Notes under the pieces: model-generated | Databases searched by the model: none | Told to the model about the DNA's origin: nothing | Seen by the model: only the letters and a program-made list of their open reading frames with translations | Position numbers and translations under genes: made by a program | Source of the DNA: Xenococcaceae cyanobacterium MO_188.B32 | GTDB taxonomy: Bacteria > Cyanobacteriota > Cyanobacteriia > Cyanobacteriales > Xenococcaceae | Assembly (NCBI GenBank): GCA_030065635.1 | Contig: JASJDJ010000035.1 | Location: 1 to 38,678 of the forward strand | Reading direction: 5' to 3' | DNA length: 38,678 nt | Shown here: positions 1-8,180 of the stretch, in pieces | How positions within the stretch are numbered: the first letter of the stretch is position 1 | How the letters are laid out: each line of letters begins with the position of its first letter

Positions 1-82
1 GACTTTAGCTTTTCTAGGAGATTGCTTAAATTCTAACTTAGATCGCGCTAATATTTATTTATGAGCTATAAATTTCACAAAA

Positions 83-319
83 ATGGCTGATTTTGTAACC
101 TTAGAGGAAGTTTTAAATTTAGCCAAGCAACTTTCTCCTTTGGATCGAATACGTTTAATCGAACAAATAACTCCTCAGCTTAAACGAGATTTCGTTGTTG
201 CACCTTCACAACCCCGTAAATCTTTGAGAGGAATCTGGAAAGGAATAGATATCAGTGAAGCAGATCTTGCCGAAGTGAAAGCAGAAATGAGCAGTAACTT
301 TCCTCGTGAGGACATTTGA
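83..319 (+). CDS. VapB-like antitoxin of a PIN-toxin pair
   Basis: A 78-residue protein of the type found in cyanobacteria directly before PIN-domain toxins. Residues 1-35 (TLEEVLNLAKQLSPLDRIRL) form a helical segment, followed by a basic linker and the tail KSLRGIWKGIDIS...NFPREDI, which in such antitoxins probably binds and covers the toxin. Its stop codon TGA (317-319) overlaps the ATG of the next gene (319-321) by one base, typical of translationally coupled toxin-antitoxin operons. The family is assigned from the characteristic sequence pattern and the neighbour. DNA binding and autoregulation are inferred from related pairs; no classical ribbon-helix-helix or AbrB motif is obvious. Confidence 0.8.
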   Translation: MADFVTLEEVLNLAKQLSPLDRIRLIEQITPQLKRDFVVAPSQPRKSLRGIWKGIDISEADLAEVKAEMSSNFPREDI

Positions 320-720
320 TGTCTGATGTCGTAACCGATACCCATGCTTTAATTTGGTATTTGGAAGATAGTCCCCGTTTAAGCATTGCAGCTAATCAAT
401 TATTCGATCTATGCGATCGCGGTGAAATCATCATTTACATTCCAACTATTTGCTTGGTAGAAATCATCTATCTACAGGAGAAAGGGCGCATTCCTTCCCA
501 ATTAAAAACTCAACTCGATCGCGAATTGATGCTTGGTAATACAGGGATGATTGTATGTGAGTTGACCACTGGAGTAGTGGAAGCTTTAGCAACTATTCCA
601 AGGTATAGCGTTCCCGATCTACCAGATCGTATTATTGCAGCTACGGCAGTACATTTAGGTTTGCCTTTAATCAGTCGGGATTCAAAAATAGCTGCTAGTA
701 AAGTTAATACTATATGGTGA
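319..720 (+). CDS. PIN-domain (VapC-like) toxin ribonuclease
   Basis: About 133 residues, the usual size for a VapC toxin. The acidic residues of the PIN active site are all visible: Asp in VTDTHALIWYL near the N-terminus, Glu in ICLVEIIYLQ, Asp in DLPDRIIAATA and Asp in ISRDSKI near the C-terminus. Such proteins are Mg-dependent endoribonucleases that cleave tRNA, rRNA or mRNA and are held inactive by the upstream antitoxin. I take the ATG at 319 as the start because it overlaps the antitoxin stop; a TTG lies one codon earlier. The gene looks intact. Its RNA target cannot be read from sequence. Confidence 0.88.
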   Translation: MSDVVTDTHALIWYLEDSPRLSIAANQLFDLCDRGEIIIYIPTICLVEIIYLQEKGRIPSQLKTQLDRELMLGNTGMIVCELTTGVVEALATIPRYSVPDLPDRIIAATAVHLGLPLISRDSKIAASKVNTIW

Positions 721-742
721 TTTTTACTATGCGATCGCGTAA

Positions 743-768
743 ATTTTGTTAATCCCCCTAAACAAAAT
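743..768. other. AT-rich hairpin after the toxin gene
   Basis: The 8-base arm ATTTTGTT (743-750) and its complement AACAAAAT (761-768) flank a 10-base loop just after the PIN toxin stop. It could end transcription of the toxin-antitoxin operon, but there is no clean T tract after it on the plus strand, so the role is uncertain. Confidence 0.3.
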
Positions 769-950
769 ATTGACAAACCATTTACCCAGTTCAGGTAAAC
801 GCTGAATTTAATTTTCGCTCTCTACCATTTCTGGTTTCGTTAGTTTGACCCCGATAGCGGAGTTTTATGTTTTTTATACTATCCAGGGTGCATATACAGA
901 CAGTTTCAGTCCTAATAATATAGCTAGACGAAACCATTACTTTTAGCAAC

Positions 951-1511
951 ATGTGGAAGAAGTACCTTAAGCCTAGAAAACCTATTTGGAAGAAGTACCT
1001 TAAGCCTAGAAAACCTATTTCACGAGAAGAAATAAAAGAGTTAAAGCAACAATTAAAATCCGCCAAAAATAAAATTGTAAAAGAAAAATTTATTATCGCC
1101 GCTTTAATTTTAGGTGCCGTTGGAGCAACTGGAGGAGCATTCGCAGGAGCCGCAGCAGGAGCCGCAGGAGTAGATTTTCTTGGTATTGTAGGGGGTTTTT
1201 TAGGTTTGTGGGGCACTGCTGGATTAAATGGTCTATCAGCTTCTAAGGGAGAAGTAATCAAGCATGAAAAGAACCTTGCTGAGATTCAGGGAGTAGAAGA
1301 AATAGATGATGATAGAGCACCAATATTATTAATTCGCTCTTTTGACGATGAAGAATTTCTAGTGTATAGATATGATTATTCGTCGCAAGTTGATGCAATA
1401 TCACTTTTGTCAACGGACTTCCAAACCAAAAATCCTTCCAAATTTAAACTGAATTGTAAAAAATACCGTAACTGTCCAGGTAGAAGAAGAAAGTTATTTA
1501 TCAATCTGTGA
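951..1511 (+). CDS. Membrane protein of unknown function, probably C-terminally truncated
   Basis: 186 residues, not assigned to a characterised family. The N-terminus is a perfect tandem copy of the 11-residue cationic peptide WKKYLKPRKPI, encoded by identical 33-bp units. Then come a basic helical stretch (about 23-50) and a long hydrophobic Gly/Ala-rich segment (about 51-95) with glycine-zipper spacing (GAVGATGGAFAGAAAGAAG). Residues near 123-134 read APILLIRSFDDE, resembling the PVLxLRSFxDD motif of larger bacterial membrane proteins of unknown function, which continue well beyond this motif. Here the protein stops about 55 residues later in an unconvincing basic tail (KYRNCPGRRRKLFINL), suggesting truncation. 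The stop overlaps the GTG start of cobJ (GTGA). No strong ribosome-binding site precedes the ATG. Confidence 0.55.
   Translation: MWKKYLKPRKPIWKKYLKPRKPISREEIKELKQQLKSAKNKIVKEKFIIAALILGAVGATGGAFAGAAAGAAGVDFLGIVGGFLGLWGTAGLNGLSASKGEVIKHEKNLAEIQGVEEIDDDRAPILLIRSFDDEEFLVYRYDYSSQVDAISLLSTDFQTKNPSKFKLNCKKYRNCPGRRRKLFINL
954..1019 (+). repeat. Perfect 33-bp direct tandem repeat, two copies
   Basis: The 33-bp units at 954-986 and 987-1019 are identical. The unit is 11 codons long, so copy-number change would keep the frame of the surrounding gene. Confidence 0.97.
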
Positions 1512-3502
1512 ACAACAATCATTTTTCTCAATTCCAACCTATTGCTGCGATCGCCACTACTCCTCAAGGTGCTAAAATTCTGCAACCTCTAGCTCAAAGT
1601 ATCAAAGCAACCCTACATTTACCAAAATCTGTAAATTGGACAGAAGAAGCCCTACAATACCATGAGTCTACCAGAAAACACCTAACTTCGATCTGGGATA
1701 AACATAAAGCTTTTATTTTTTGTTTGGCTACTGGGGCAGTAATCAGGCTTATTGCTCCCTTACTGCAAGATAAATCTCGCGATCCTGCTGTAGTAGTTAT
1801 CGACGCAGAAGGACGCTTTGTGATTAGTCTTTGTAGCGGACATCAAGGCGGTGCAGATAAACTAGCCCAATTAATCGCCCAGCAAATTGGCGCGACACCT
1901 GTAATTACAGGGGCGTGTAGCAGTTTAGGACTACCTGCGATCGATATATTAGGTGTTCCTTATGGTTGGCGTAAAGGAGAAGGAAATTGGACAGGGGTAA
2001 TGGGTACAATCGCCCGTGGAGAAAGTGTAGAGGTAATTCAAGAAGTGGGTTCAACCTTGTGGCAAGAACACTTACCAGATCGACACCCTTTTTATTTTGG
2101 GTTTGCTGAATCTTCAGAATCTATTACCCCTAAAGCCCGTATCTGGATTAGCCCGACTAAAAGGCGTTTTAATCCCGACTCAAATTTACCTAAAGTCCAA
2201 TGGCATCCCAGAGTATTGTGGGTAGGAATTGGTTGTGAAAGAGGAACATCTAAAAAATTAATTGAAAAAGCAATAACTACTATTTGTCAAAGATATCATC
2301 TAGCTACAGAAGCGATCGCGGGAATTGCCACTATCGATCTTAAAGCTGATGAAAGAGGCATTTTAGAATTATGTAACAGTTGGAATTTACCGCTAAGAAC
2401 TTTCTCTGCTGAAGTGTTGAAACAAATTGAAGTACCAACACCCTCTAAGGTAGTCGATCGAGAAGTAGGTACTCCCAGTGTGGCGGAAGCAGCAGCAATA
2501 TGGGCAATTAAAAATTCAGAATTCGCCCTCGGCAGTTCCTTTAAGTCGGCGGGGCTTTCAGGGACTCGAACTAAATTCGAGTCACAGCCCCTTGGGAACC
2601 CGCCCAACGGACTGCCTCGCAAAATTCAAAATTGTTATCTCACAGATGCCTTACTAGTACCCAAACAGATATTTAAACTAGCCAATGAACCTGGTGCAGT
2701 TACAGTTGCAGTTGCACAATCAGCAAGAGAATATACAGGGCGTATTGGTAAGCTATATTTAGTCGGTATTGGTCCTGGTAACATCGAGCAAATAACTCCT
2801 GCTGCTAAAACTGCTATTACAGAAGCGGATGCTGTTATCGGTTATTCTCTCTACACTGACTTGATTAAATCCTTATTTCGCCCAGGGCAAATTATCGAAT
2901 CTTTAGCCATCACTCAAGAAAGGCAAAGGGCGCAAAGAGCAATAGAATTAGCCCAATGGGGTTTAACTGTAGCGGTAGTTTCTTCTGGTGACTGCGGTAT
3001 TTATGGTATGGCTGGGTTAGTGCTAGAAGAATTACAAACAAATAATTGGGATGGAAAGACTCCTCAAGTACAAGTTTTTCCTGGGATTTCAGCTATCCAA
3101 GCTGCTGCTGCCAGAGTAGGTGCGCCTTTAATGCACGATTTTTGTGCTATTAGTTTAAGTGACTTATTAACTCCCTGGAATGTGATTAAGAAACGTTTAG
3201 AGGCTGCTGCGATAGGTGATTTTGTTACCGCAATTTATAATCCTCGATCGCAAAAACGTACCCAACAAATTATTATTGCCCGAGAAATCTTTTTACAACA
3301 TCGTCATCCCCATACTCCCGTCGCCATAGTTCATTCTGCCTATCGCCAAGAGGAACAGATCGATATTACTACTTTAGAAAAAATGTTGGATAGTTCGATC
3401 GATATGCTCACTACAGTTATTATCGGCAATAGTAATACCCGCAATTATGCCAACTGGATGATTACTCCTAGAGGCTATTTAGGGTTCGATCGACAAACTT
3501 AA
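1508..3502 (+). CDS. cobJ: CbiG-CobJ fusion: cobalt-precorrin-5A hydrolase / precorrin-3B C17-methyltransferase
   Basis: 664 residues joining two corrin-ring enzymes of cobalamin synthesis, a fusion common in cyanobacteria. The CbiG N domain is at about 50-137 (FCLATGAVIRLIAPLL, SLCSGHQGGADKLA), the middle domain at about 140-230 (DILGVPYGWRKGEGNWTGV) and CbiG C from about 236 (VLWVGIGCERGTS). The SAM-dependent methyltransferase domain runs from about 414 to 657 (LYLVGIGPGNIEQITPAA near its start, VVSSGDCGIYGMAG inside). CbiG opens the ring lactone and loses the C2 unit; CobJ methylates C17 with ring contraction. GTG at 1508 is the likely start, with purine-rich AGAAGAAAG upstream. Residues ~338-371 are encoded by an inserted palindromic DNA repeat between the CbiG C and CobJ parts, unlike anything expected in the family. 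No cobalamin riboswitch was seen upstream. Confidence 0.95.
   Translation: MNNNHFSQFQPIAAIATTPQGAKILQPLAQSIKATLHLPKSVNWTEEALQYHESTRKHLTSIWDKHKAFIFCLATGAVIRLIAPLLQDKSRDPAVVVIDAEGRFVISLCSGHQGGADKLAQLIAQQIGATPVITGACSSLGLPAIDILGVPYGWRKGEGNWTGVMGTIARGESVEVIQEVGSTLWQEHLPDRHPFYFGFAESSESITPKARIWISPTKRRFNPDSNLPKVQWHPRVLWVGIGCERGTSKKLIEKAITTICQRYHLATEAIAGIATIDLKADERGILELCNSWNLPLRTFSAEVLKQIEVPTPSKVVDREVGTPSVAEAAAIWAIKNSEFALGSSFKSAGLSGTRTKFESQPLGNPPNGLPRKIQNCYLTDALLVPKQIFKLANEPGAVTVAVAQSAREYTGRIGKLYLVGIGPGNIEQITPAAKTAITEADAVIGYSLYTDLIKSLFRPGQIIESLAITQERQRAQRAIELAQWGLTVAVVSSGDCGIYGMAGLVLEELQTNNWDGKTPQVQVFPGISAIQAAAARVGAPLMHDFCAISLSDLLTPWNVIKKRLEAAAIGDFVTAIYNPRSQKRTQQIIIAREIFLQHRHPHTPVAIVHSAYRQEEQIDITTLEKMLDSSIDMLTTVIIGNSNTRNYANWMITPRGYLGFDRQT
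2519..2620. repeat. Palindromic repeat element inside cobJ
   Basis: This GC-richer block has nested complementary arms: GGCAGT (2531-2536) with ACTGCC (2611-2616), GGGGCT (2551-2556) with AGCCCC (2586-2591), and an 8-bp hairpin GACTCGAA (2563-2570) with TTCGAGTC (2576-2583) around the loop CTAAA. AAAATTCA occurs on both sides (2511-2518 and 2621-2628). It reads through in frame as a Gly/Ser/Pro-rich linker. It is interpreted as a small dispersed palindromic element tolerated in an interdomain loop. Confidence 0.7.
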
Positions 3503-3582
3503 GATAATTCTCACAAAATCAAATAAACTAGCAAGCCCTACCTACGGATAAAAACAGTTAATTCTGATTCCTGACTCCTATT

Positions 3583-3942
3583 CTAATAATCTTGTCGTTC
3601 ATCTATAGGGAAAAATTGATTAACCAAACCCGACACAAACGAAAGGACGATCGAGCCGAAAACGGCAGGAAAAAAACCACTGACAGTAAAACCAGGAGTA
3701 AGATAGCCTACCAAACCAAGAGCGATCGCATTGACTACCAATAAAAATAATCCTAAAGTTAAAATCGTTAAAGGTAAAGTAAACAGCACTAAAATTGGTT
3801 TAACGATCGCATTTACTAACCCCAAGACAATTGCACCCACAGCAGCAGCAGTAAAACCGCTAATAGCCAATCCAGGCACAATCCAAGCTGTAATTAACAA
3901 CGAGATAGCACTTGCTAGCCAAGTAAGTAAAAATTGCACCAT
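3583..3942 (-). CDS. Phage-holin-4-like small membrane protein
   Basis: A 119-residue protein made almost wholly of four hydrophobic helices, matching the phage_holin_4_2 family (PF04020) by size and by the pattern VLGLVNAIVKPILVLFTLPLTILTLGLF followed by NAIALGLVGYLTPGF. Despite the family name these are chromosomally encoded inner-membrane proteins of unknown role in most bacteria; no phage genes lie nearby. It ends 80 bp from the convergent cobJ stop. It starts with ATG and appears complete. Confidence 0.85.
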   Translation of the reverse strand: MVQFLLTWLASAISLLITAWIVPGLAISGFTAAAVGAIVLGLVNAIVKPILVLFTLPLTILTLGLFLLVVNAIALGLVGYLTPGFTVSGFFPAVFGSIVLSFVSGLVNQFFPIDERQDY

Positions 3943-4000
3943 TGACTTTATTGTTAATTGTGTTAATAGACTCTGTATTCTAATTTATCAGAATTGATAG

Positions 4001-4798
4001 TTATTTTTTGATATTCTGTTTATGAGAGAAACTAACATTCATACCTTCGTTGTTTTGTTCTAGCAACAGTAAAGGAGTCGGCTTACACTGTTGATTCCAA
4101 CTTATGGAAACTAAATAACCTTGAATTGCTGGCTGCCAATTCTCATCAATGCCTTCAGGAGAGAGAAAAGTTTCCAGACATTTAATAATTTGCGCGATCG
4201 TTTCAGAAGTAGATTGTGATGGTAATTTTTGTAATTTGATTTGAATCCGAAATAATACTCTGCGCGTAACTTTTTTTTCTATCTTTGTTTCGTAGGTAAT
4301 ATCAAATATTTCATCAACCGTACAACCGTTTTGGTTAGCGATTCCCATTAGTTTATCTTGAGATGAACATATTCGCAGTGCGGTGCTAATAAATTGCTTT
4401 ACTTTTATCTTGACCTGATTGAGGATAGTATTATGGAAATGTTTCTCTTCCATACGCATTCTCAGGTAATCAAGATTAAAATCCCTGGAGTGAACTAAGT
4501 CTGGATTAGCTTCCCATTGATGTATTGTTTCAAGAGCTAATTTTAGTCTTTTATGTAAATTTTTAACTTTAAACTGCTCATATTGAATAGTTTTGAGCAT
4601 TTTATTAAATTTCCATTTACTGTAGATCGATAAACCAACGATAATAATCAATAAGCTAGTAGTACTAATAACCCATAATTTTGGGGTGAATATTTTTTGC
4701 TCTGGTCGATCTGGTACTGCTTTTACTGAGGCAACAATTTGTCGGTTATAAATATTAGTTCTTACAAAAGAACTATCCTGTAGATAATTAATTAGCAT
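4001..4798 (-). CDS. Conserved cyanobacterial membrane protein of unknown function
   Basis: 265 residues with one transmembrane segment at about 46-64 (WVISTTSLLIIIVGLSIYS). It follows a polar N-terminal region and precedes a charged helical stretch (KMLKTIQYEQFKVKNLHKR). The core SRDFNLDYLRMRMEEKHFH...IKVKQFIS resembles a family I recognise only from cyanobacterial genomes. The C-terminal part (about 170-245) is a soluble domain with VLFRIQIKLQ and a conserved-looking QGYLVSISW segment. No catalytic motif is visible. The topology suggests an N-terminal tail, a single-span anchor and a large soluble domain. Codon use and composition match the neighbours. Function unknown. Confidence 0.7.
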   Translation of the reverse strand: MLINYLQDSSFVRTNIYNRQIVASVKAVPDRPEQKIFTPKLWVISTTSLLIIIVGLSIYSKWKFNKMLKTIQYEQFKVKNLHKRLKLALETIHQWEANPDLVHSRDFNLDYLRMRMEEKHFHNTILNQVKIKVKQFISTALRICSSQDKLMGIANQNGCTVDEIFDITYETKIEKKVTRRVLFRIQIKLQKLPSQSTSETIAQIIKCLETFLSPEGIDENWQPAIQGYLVSISWNQQCKPTPLLLLEQNNEGMNVSFSHKQNIKK

Positions 4799-4891
4799 AA
4801 ATACTTATAAGTTTAAATATATTTTTCTAATCTCAATATGCCCATCACGATTGAAATATCGATCGAAACTTCCATAACCTAAAAATTCATC

Positions 4892-4929
4892 AGTGAACAG
4901 TTAACAATGAACAACAGTTAACAGTTAAT
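4892..4929. repeat. Degenerate heptanucleotide repeat
   Basis: Units AGTGAAC, AGTTAAC, AATGAAC, then (after AAC) AGTTAAC and AGTTAAT. This is one of the 7-bp-period tracts found in many spacers of the window. Confidence 0.6.
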
Positions 4930-5011
4930 TTTTCTTTGGGTCAGAGCTTTGCAGGATGGACGCTCCTGCAACTCCTCTTTGTATATTTTTTGTATCTTTT
5001 TTCTGAACAAA

Positions 5012-5041
5012 AATAAAAAACAGCTTGCCCAAAACAAGCTG
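5012..5041 (-). terminator. Rho-independent terminator of the pntAB transcript
   Basis: Read on the minus strand, CAGCTTG - TTTTGGG - CAAGCTG forms a 7-bp stem with a 7-base loop, immediately followed by a T tract (the A-run at 5015-5020 on the plus strand). It lies 36 bp beyond the pntB stop. Confidence 0.85.
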
Positions 5042-5076
5042 CAATAGTAATGAATGATGTATTATTAGTTCGAGTT

Positions 5077-6522
5077 CTAAGCGTTTACTAAAACTTTCTC
5101 TGTTTTAGTTATATCTTTCGTGCCACCAGATTCAGATAACTTGGCGAGAATAGCACTTACATTTTGTTTGGCATCGCCGAAAAGCATTTGGTTATTTTCC
5201 ATATAGAACAAAGGATTATCTACCCCTGCATAGCCAATACCTAAACTGCGTTTCATTACTACTACATTTTCTGCTTTCCAAACTTCCATCACGGGCATAC
5301 CCGCAATAGGACTGTCTGGGTCGTCTAATGCGCTAGGATTTACTGTATCGTTAGCACCAATTACTAATACAACATCTGTATCGGGGAAATCTTCATTAAT
5401 TTCATCCATTTCCAAGACAATATCGTAAGGTACATTAGCTTCAGCTAATAGTACGTTCATATGTCCGGGCATTCTTCCTGCCACTGGATGGATACCAAAA
5501 CGGACTTCTTTACCCCGCTTGCGTAAGATTTTAGTAATATCGGATACAGCGTGTTGCGCTTGGGCGACTGCCATGCCATAACCAGGAACGATAACTATGC
5601 TTTTGGCATTGCTAAGGAGTTCGGCGGTTTCTTCTACAGTAGTTGGAGTAGCTTCCCCTTGAGGTGCTTGACTTCCTTTAGCAGCAGATGAGTTAGTACC
5701 TTCGCCAAAACCACCGAGAATTACACTAATAAAAGAGCGATTCATCGCATTACACATAATGTAACTGAGAATTGCCCCACTACTACCTACTAATGCTCCA
5801 GTAATAATAAGCAAGTCATTAGATAGCATAAAACCAGCAGCAGCAGCAGCCCAACCAGAATAGCTATTAAGCATAGAAATAACTACAGGCATATCCGCCC
5901 CACCGATCGCCATTACTAAGTGAATACCTAAAACACAAGCGATCGCGGTCATAATTAAGAGGGATTGCAGTCCATTAGCTCCTGTCATAAACTGCCAGCC
6001 CAAAAAGATAGAACCTCCTAGCATGGCAATATTGAGCAGGTGACGGGCAGGAAGTAATAAGGGTTTACTACCAATGAGTCCCTTTAATTTACCGAAGGCA
6101 ATAATCGAGCCAGTAAAAGTAACTGCACCAATAAAAACACCGATAAAGATCTCTAGTTCGTGGATAGTTGCTTCTACACCCACCAGATGGGATTCAGGTT
6201 GTAGATAATTCGATAAACCGACTAAAACAGCAGCCAAACCGACAAAACTATGTAGCATTGCCACCAGTTCGGGCATCGAAGTCATGGCTACTCTAGCTGC
6301 CAAAATTGCCCCAATAATTGCTCCAGGAACAATCACGGCAATGAGAGTAGTATATTCTGTCACTCGGGAACTAAGAGCAGTAGCGAGAAAAGCGATCGCC
6401 ATACCAGCGATCCCAAACAGATTTCCTTTCCGCGCACTTTCCTGGTTAGATAATCCTCCCAGGCTGAGGATAAACAAAGCACTAGCTGCAATATAAGCAA
6501 CTGTTACAAGATTATTAGACAT
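5077..6522 (-). CDS. pntB: NAD(P) transhydrogenase beta subunit
   Basis: 481 residues, normal family length. About nine hydrophobic segments in residues 1-280 form the proton-conducting membrane domain dII. Residues about 300-481 form the soluble NADP(H)-binding domain dIII, with the fingerprint [40 protein letters not shown] and [13 protein letters not shown]. With PntA it couples hydride transfer between NAD(H) and NADP(H) to proton movement across the membrane. It lies 56 bp downstream of pntA on the same strand and ends before a good terminator, so pntA-pntB is probably one transcript. The spacer is filled by heptamer repeats and a palindrome rather than an ordinary ribosome-binding region. 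Confidence 0.97.
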   Translation of the reverse strand: MSNNLVTVAYIAASALFILSLGGLSNQESARKGNLFGIAGMAIAFLATALSSRVTEYTTLIAVIVPGAIIGAILAARVAMTSMPELVAMLHSFVGLAAVLVGLSNYLQPESHLVGVEATIHELEIFIGVFIGAVTFTGSIIAFGKLKGLIGSKPLLLPARHLLNIAMLGGSIFLGWQFMTGANGLQSLLIMTAIACVLGIHLVMAIGGADMPVVISMLNSYSGWAAAAAGFMLSNDLLIITGALVGSSGAILSYIMCNAMNRSFISVILGGFGEGTNSSAAKGSQAPQGEATPTTVEETAELLSNAKSIVIVPGYGMAVAQAQHAVSDITKILRKRGKEVRFGIHPVAGRMPGHMNVLLAEANVPYDIVLEMDEINEDFPDTDVVLVIGANDTVNPSALDDPDSPIAGMPVMEVWKAENVVVMKRSLGIGYAGVDNPLFYMENNQMLFGDAKQNVSAILAKLSESGGTKDITKTEKVLVNA

Positions 6523-6528
6523 TTTAGT

Positions 6529-6556
6529 GGTTAGTTATTAGTGATTATTTATTAGT
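6529..6556. repeat. Heptanucleotide tandem repeat in the pntA-pntB spacer
   Basis: Four 7-bp units GGTTAGT, TATTAGT, GATTATT, TATTAGT. They directly abut the palindrome at 6554-6583 and end seven bases before the pntB start codon. Confidence 0.75.
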
Positions 6557-6583
6557 AGGGGCTAATGGCCATTCGCCCCTACT
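6554..6583. repeat. 30-bp palindromic repeat, copy 1 of 3
   Basis: Arms AGTAGGGGC (6554-6562) and GCCCCTACT (6575-6583) enclose a core with the self-complementary AATGGCCATT; one base pair in the whole palindrome is mismatched. The family reappears at 12155-12182 and 37103-37130 with the same outer arm but other cores. The right arm contains the pntA stop codon (complement of CTA at 6579-6581). Confidence 0.95.
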
Positions 6584-8180
6584 TCTGAAACATTTTCAGC
6601 ATTCTTTGAGTAACGAGGAAGCCACCAGAAATATTAATTGTGCCGACTAAAATCGCGATCGCACCCAGAATAGTGGCGGGGGAAGTAAGTTCACTGCCAA
6701 TTTGCAACATCCCACCAATAATAATGATCCCACTAATAGCATTAGTCACACTCATCAAAGGCGTATGCAAAGCAGGGGTAACATTCCAAATTACTTGCCA
6801 ACCCACAAAACAGGCGAGAACGAAGACCGTAAAGTGAGATAAGAAAGAAGAAGGCGCACCAATACCGATTCCCACTAAAGCCAAACCAGCGACAATCAAC
6901 CAGAAAAAGCTGCTATCGGATTTTTGTTCTGCTGTTTGAGCTACAGTTTTTACCGTGCCTGGTTGAGACTTAGCAGGTGCAGGAGAAGGATTACTTGGTT
7001 TTGGTGGAGGCCAAGTTACCTTACCTTCGTGTAAGATTAGGGCACCGCGAACTACTTCATCTTCAAAATCAACTTTATAATCTTCAGCCCCACCCATATC
7101 TTTGAGGAGATGCCACAGGTTAGTGCCGTATAGTTGACTAGACTGGGCAGCCATGCGACTGGGTAAATCTGTCAAGCCGATAATAGTAACACCTTTATAT
7201 TTATAAATTTCGTTGGGCTTAGTTACTTCACAATTACCACCCTGTTCTGCCGCTAAGTCGACAACGACAGAACCCTCTTTCATAGATTCAACCATTGCGG
7301 TAGTAATCAATTTGGGTGCGGGTTTCCCTGGGATCAAAGCAGTGGTGATGATAATATCGACTTCTTTTGCTTGTTCGCTAAACAAAGCCATCTCTGCTTC
7401 GATGAATTCCTTACTCATCGTTTTAGCGTAACCACCTTGCCCAGTACCATCTTCTTCAAATTCTAGTTCTAGGAATTCTGCACCCAAACTCTCTACCTGT
7501 TCTTTTACCACAGGACGAGTATCAAAAGCCCTTACTACTGCACCCAAACTTCTAGCAGCCCCAATAGCAGCTAAACCAGCAACTCCAGCCCCAATTACTA
7601 ATACTTTAGCTGGGGGAACTTTTCCTGCTGCGGTAATTTGCCCCGTAAAAAAGCGACCAAAATTATTAGCAGCTTCAATTACTGCCCGATAGCCAGCAAT
7701 GTTCGCCATAGAACTAAGAGCATCCATTTTTTGAGCGCGACTAATTCTGGGAACTGCATCCATTGCTAAGACTGTGGCGTTACGGGATGCTAGTTTTTCT
7801 AAAAGTTCTTGATTTTGGGCTGGCCAAATAAAACTAATGAGGGTATTCCCCATTTCTGGGATCAGTTCTATTTCTCGGTCTTCAGGAGGTCTAACCTTCA
7901 AGACTATATCTGCTTCTGTCCACAAAGTATGAGCATTGGGAGCGATGTGACATCCTGCTTCTTGGTAAGCATCATCCGAAAAACTAGCTGCTATTCCTGC
8001 ACCAGATTCAATTAAAACCTCAAATCCCAATTTCTGCAACTTTTTGACCGTCTCTGGGGTAGCTGCTACACGATGTTCGTTAGGGTATATTTCTTTAGGA
8101 ATTCCCAGTTTGTGAGGCTGTTTTCTAGCTTTTGTTAGCTGCTCGCTGTTTGCAACTGCTGGATCGAACGTTACTGTCAT
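6579..8180 (-). CDS. pntA: NAD(P) transhydrogenase alpha subunit (single-chain PntA)
   Basis: 533 residues, carrying both the NAD(H)-binding domain and the membrane part that some bacteria split into PntAA and PntAB. The N-terminal region has the RVAATPETV signature (37-45). The Rossmann motif [20 protein letters not shown] lies near 195-214, with FDTRP beyond it. A proline-rich linker (about 393-420) precedes four hydrophobic segments (about 428-530), including [19 protein letters not shown] strong Shine-Dalgarno AAGGAG sits 6 bases before the ATG, unusual among the genes here. Its last codons CAG AAG TAG run into a dispersed palindrome that provides the stop. It is divergent from ndhA across an 854-bp spacer. 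Confidence 0.97.
   Translation of the reverse strand: MTVTFDPAVANSEQLTKARKQPHKLGIPKEIYPNEHRVAATPETVKKLQKLGFEVLIESGAGIAASFSDDAYQEAGCHIAPNAHTLWTEADIVLKVRPPEDREIELIPEMGNTLISFIWPAQNQELLEKLASRNATVLAMDAVPRISRAQKMDALSSMANIAGYRAVIEAANNFGRFFTGQITAAGKVPPAKVLVIGAGVAGLAAIGAARSLGAVVRAFDTRPVVKEQVESLGAEFLELEFEEDGTGQGGYAKTMSKEFIEAEMALFSEQAKEVDIIITTALIPGKPAPKLITTAMVESMKEGSVVVDLAAEQGGNCEVTKPNEIYKYKGVTIIGLTDLPSRMAAQSSQLYGTNLWHLLKDMGGAEDYKVDFEDEVVRGALILHEGKVTWPPPKPSNPSPAPAKSQPGTVKTVAQTAEQKSDSSFFWLIVAGLALVGIGIGAPSSFLSHFTVFVLACFVGWQVIWNVTPALHTPLMSVTNAISGIIIIGGMLQIGSELTSPATILGAIAILVGTINISGGFLVTQRMLKMFQK

Noticed and set aside
791-1261. 156-codon minus-strand frame opposite the membrane protein
   Set aside because: Pro/Ala-rich mirror of the Gly/Ala segment on the plus strand; the plus-strand frame carries the recognisable RSFDDE motif.
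721-1507. Cobalamin riboswitch ahead of cobJ
   Set aside because: I looked for a B12-box-like core and conserved stems and found none.
2511-2628. AAAATTCA direct repeat as a proven target-site duplication of the cobJ element
   Set aside because: The 8-mer is AT-rich and the 110-bp period would shift the frame, so it may be coincidence; kept only as a hint.
3583-3942. Prophage lysis gene
   Set aside because: The holin-4 family is widespread on chromosomes and no other phage gene is nearby.
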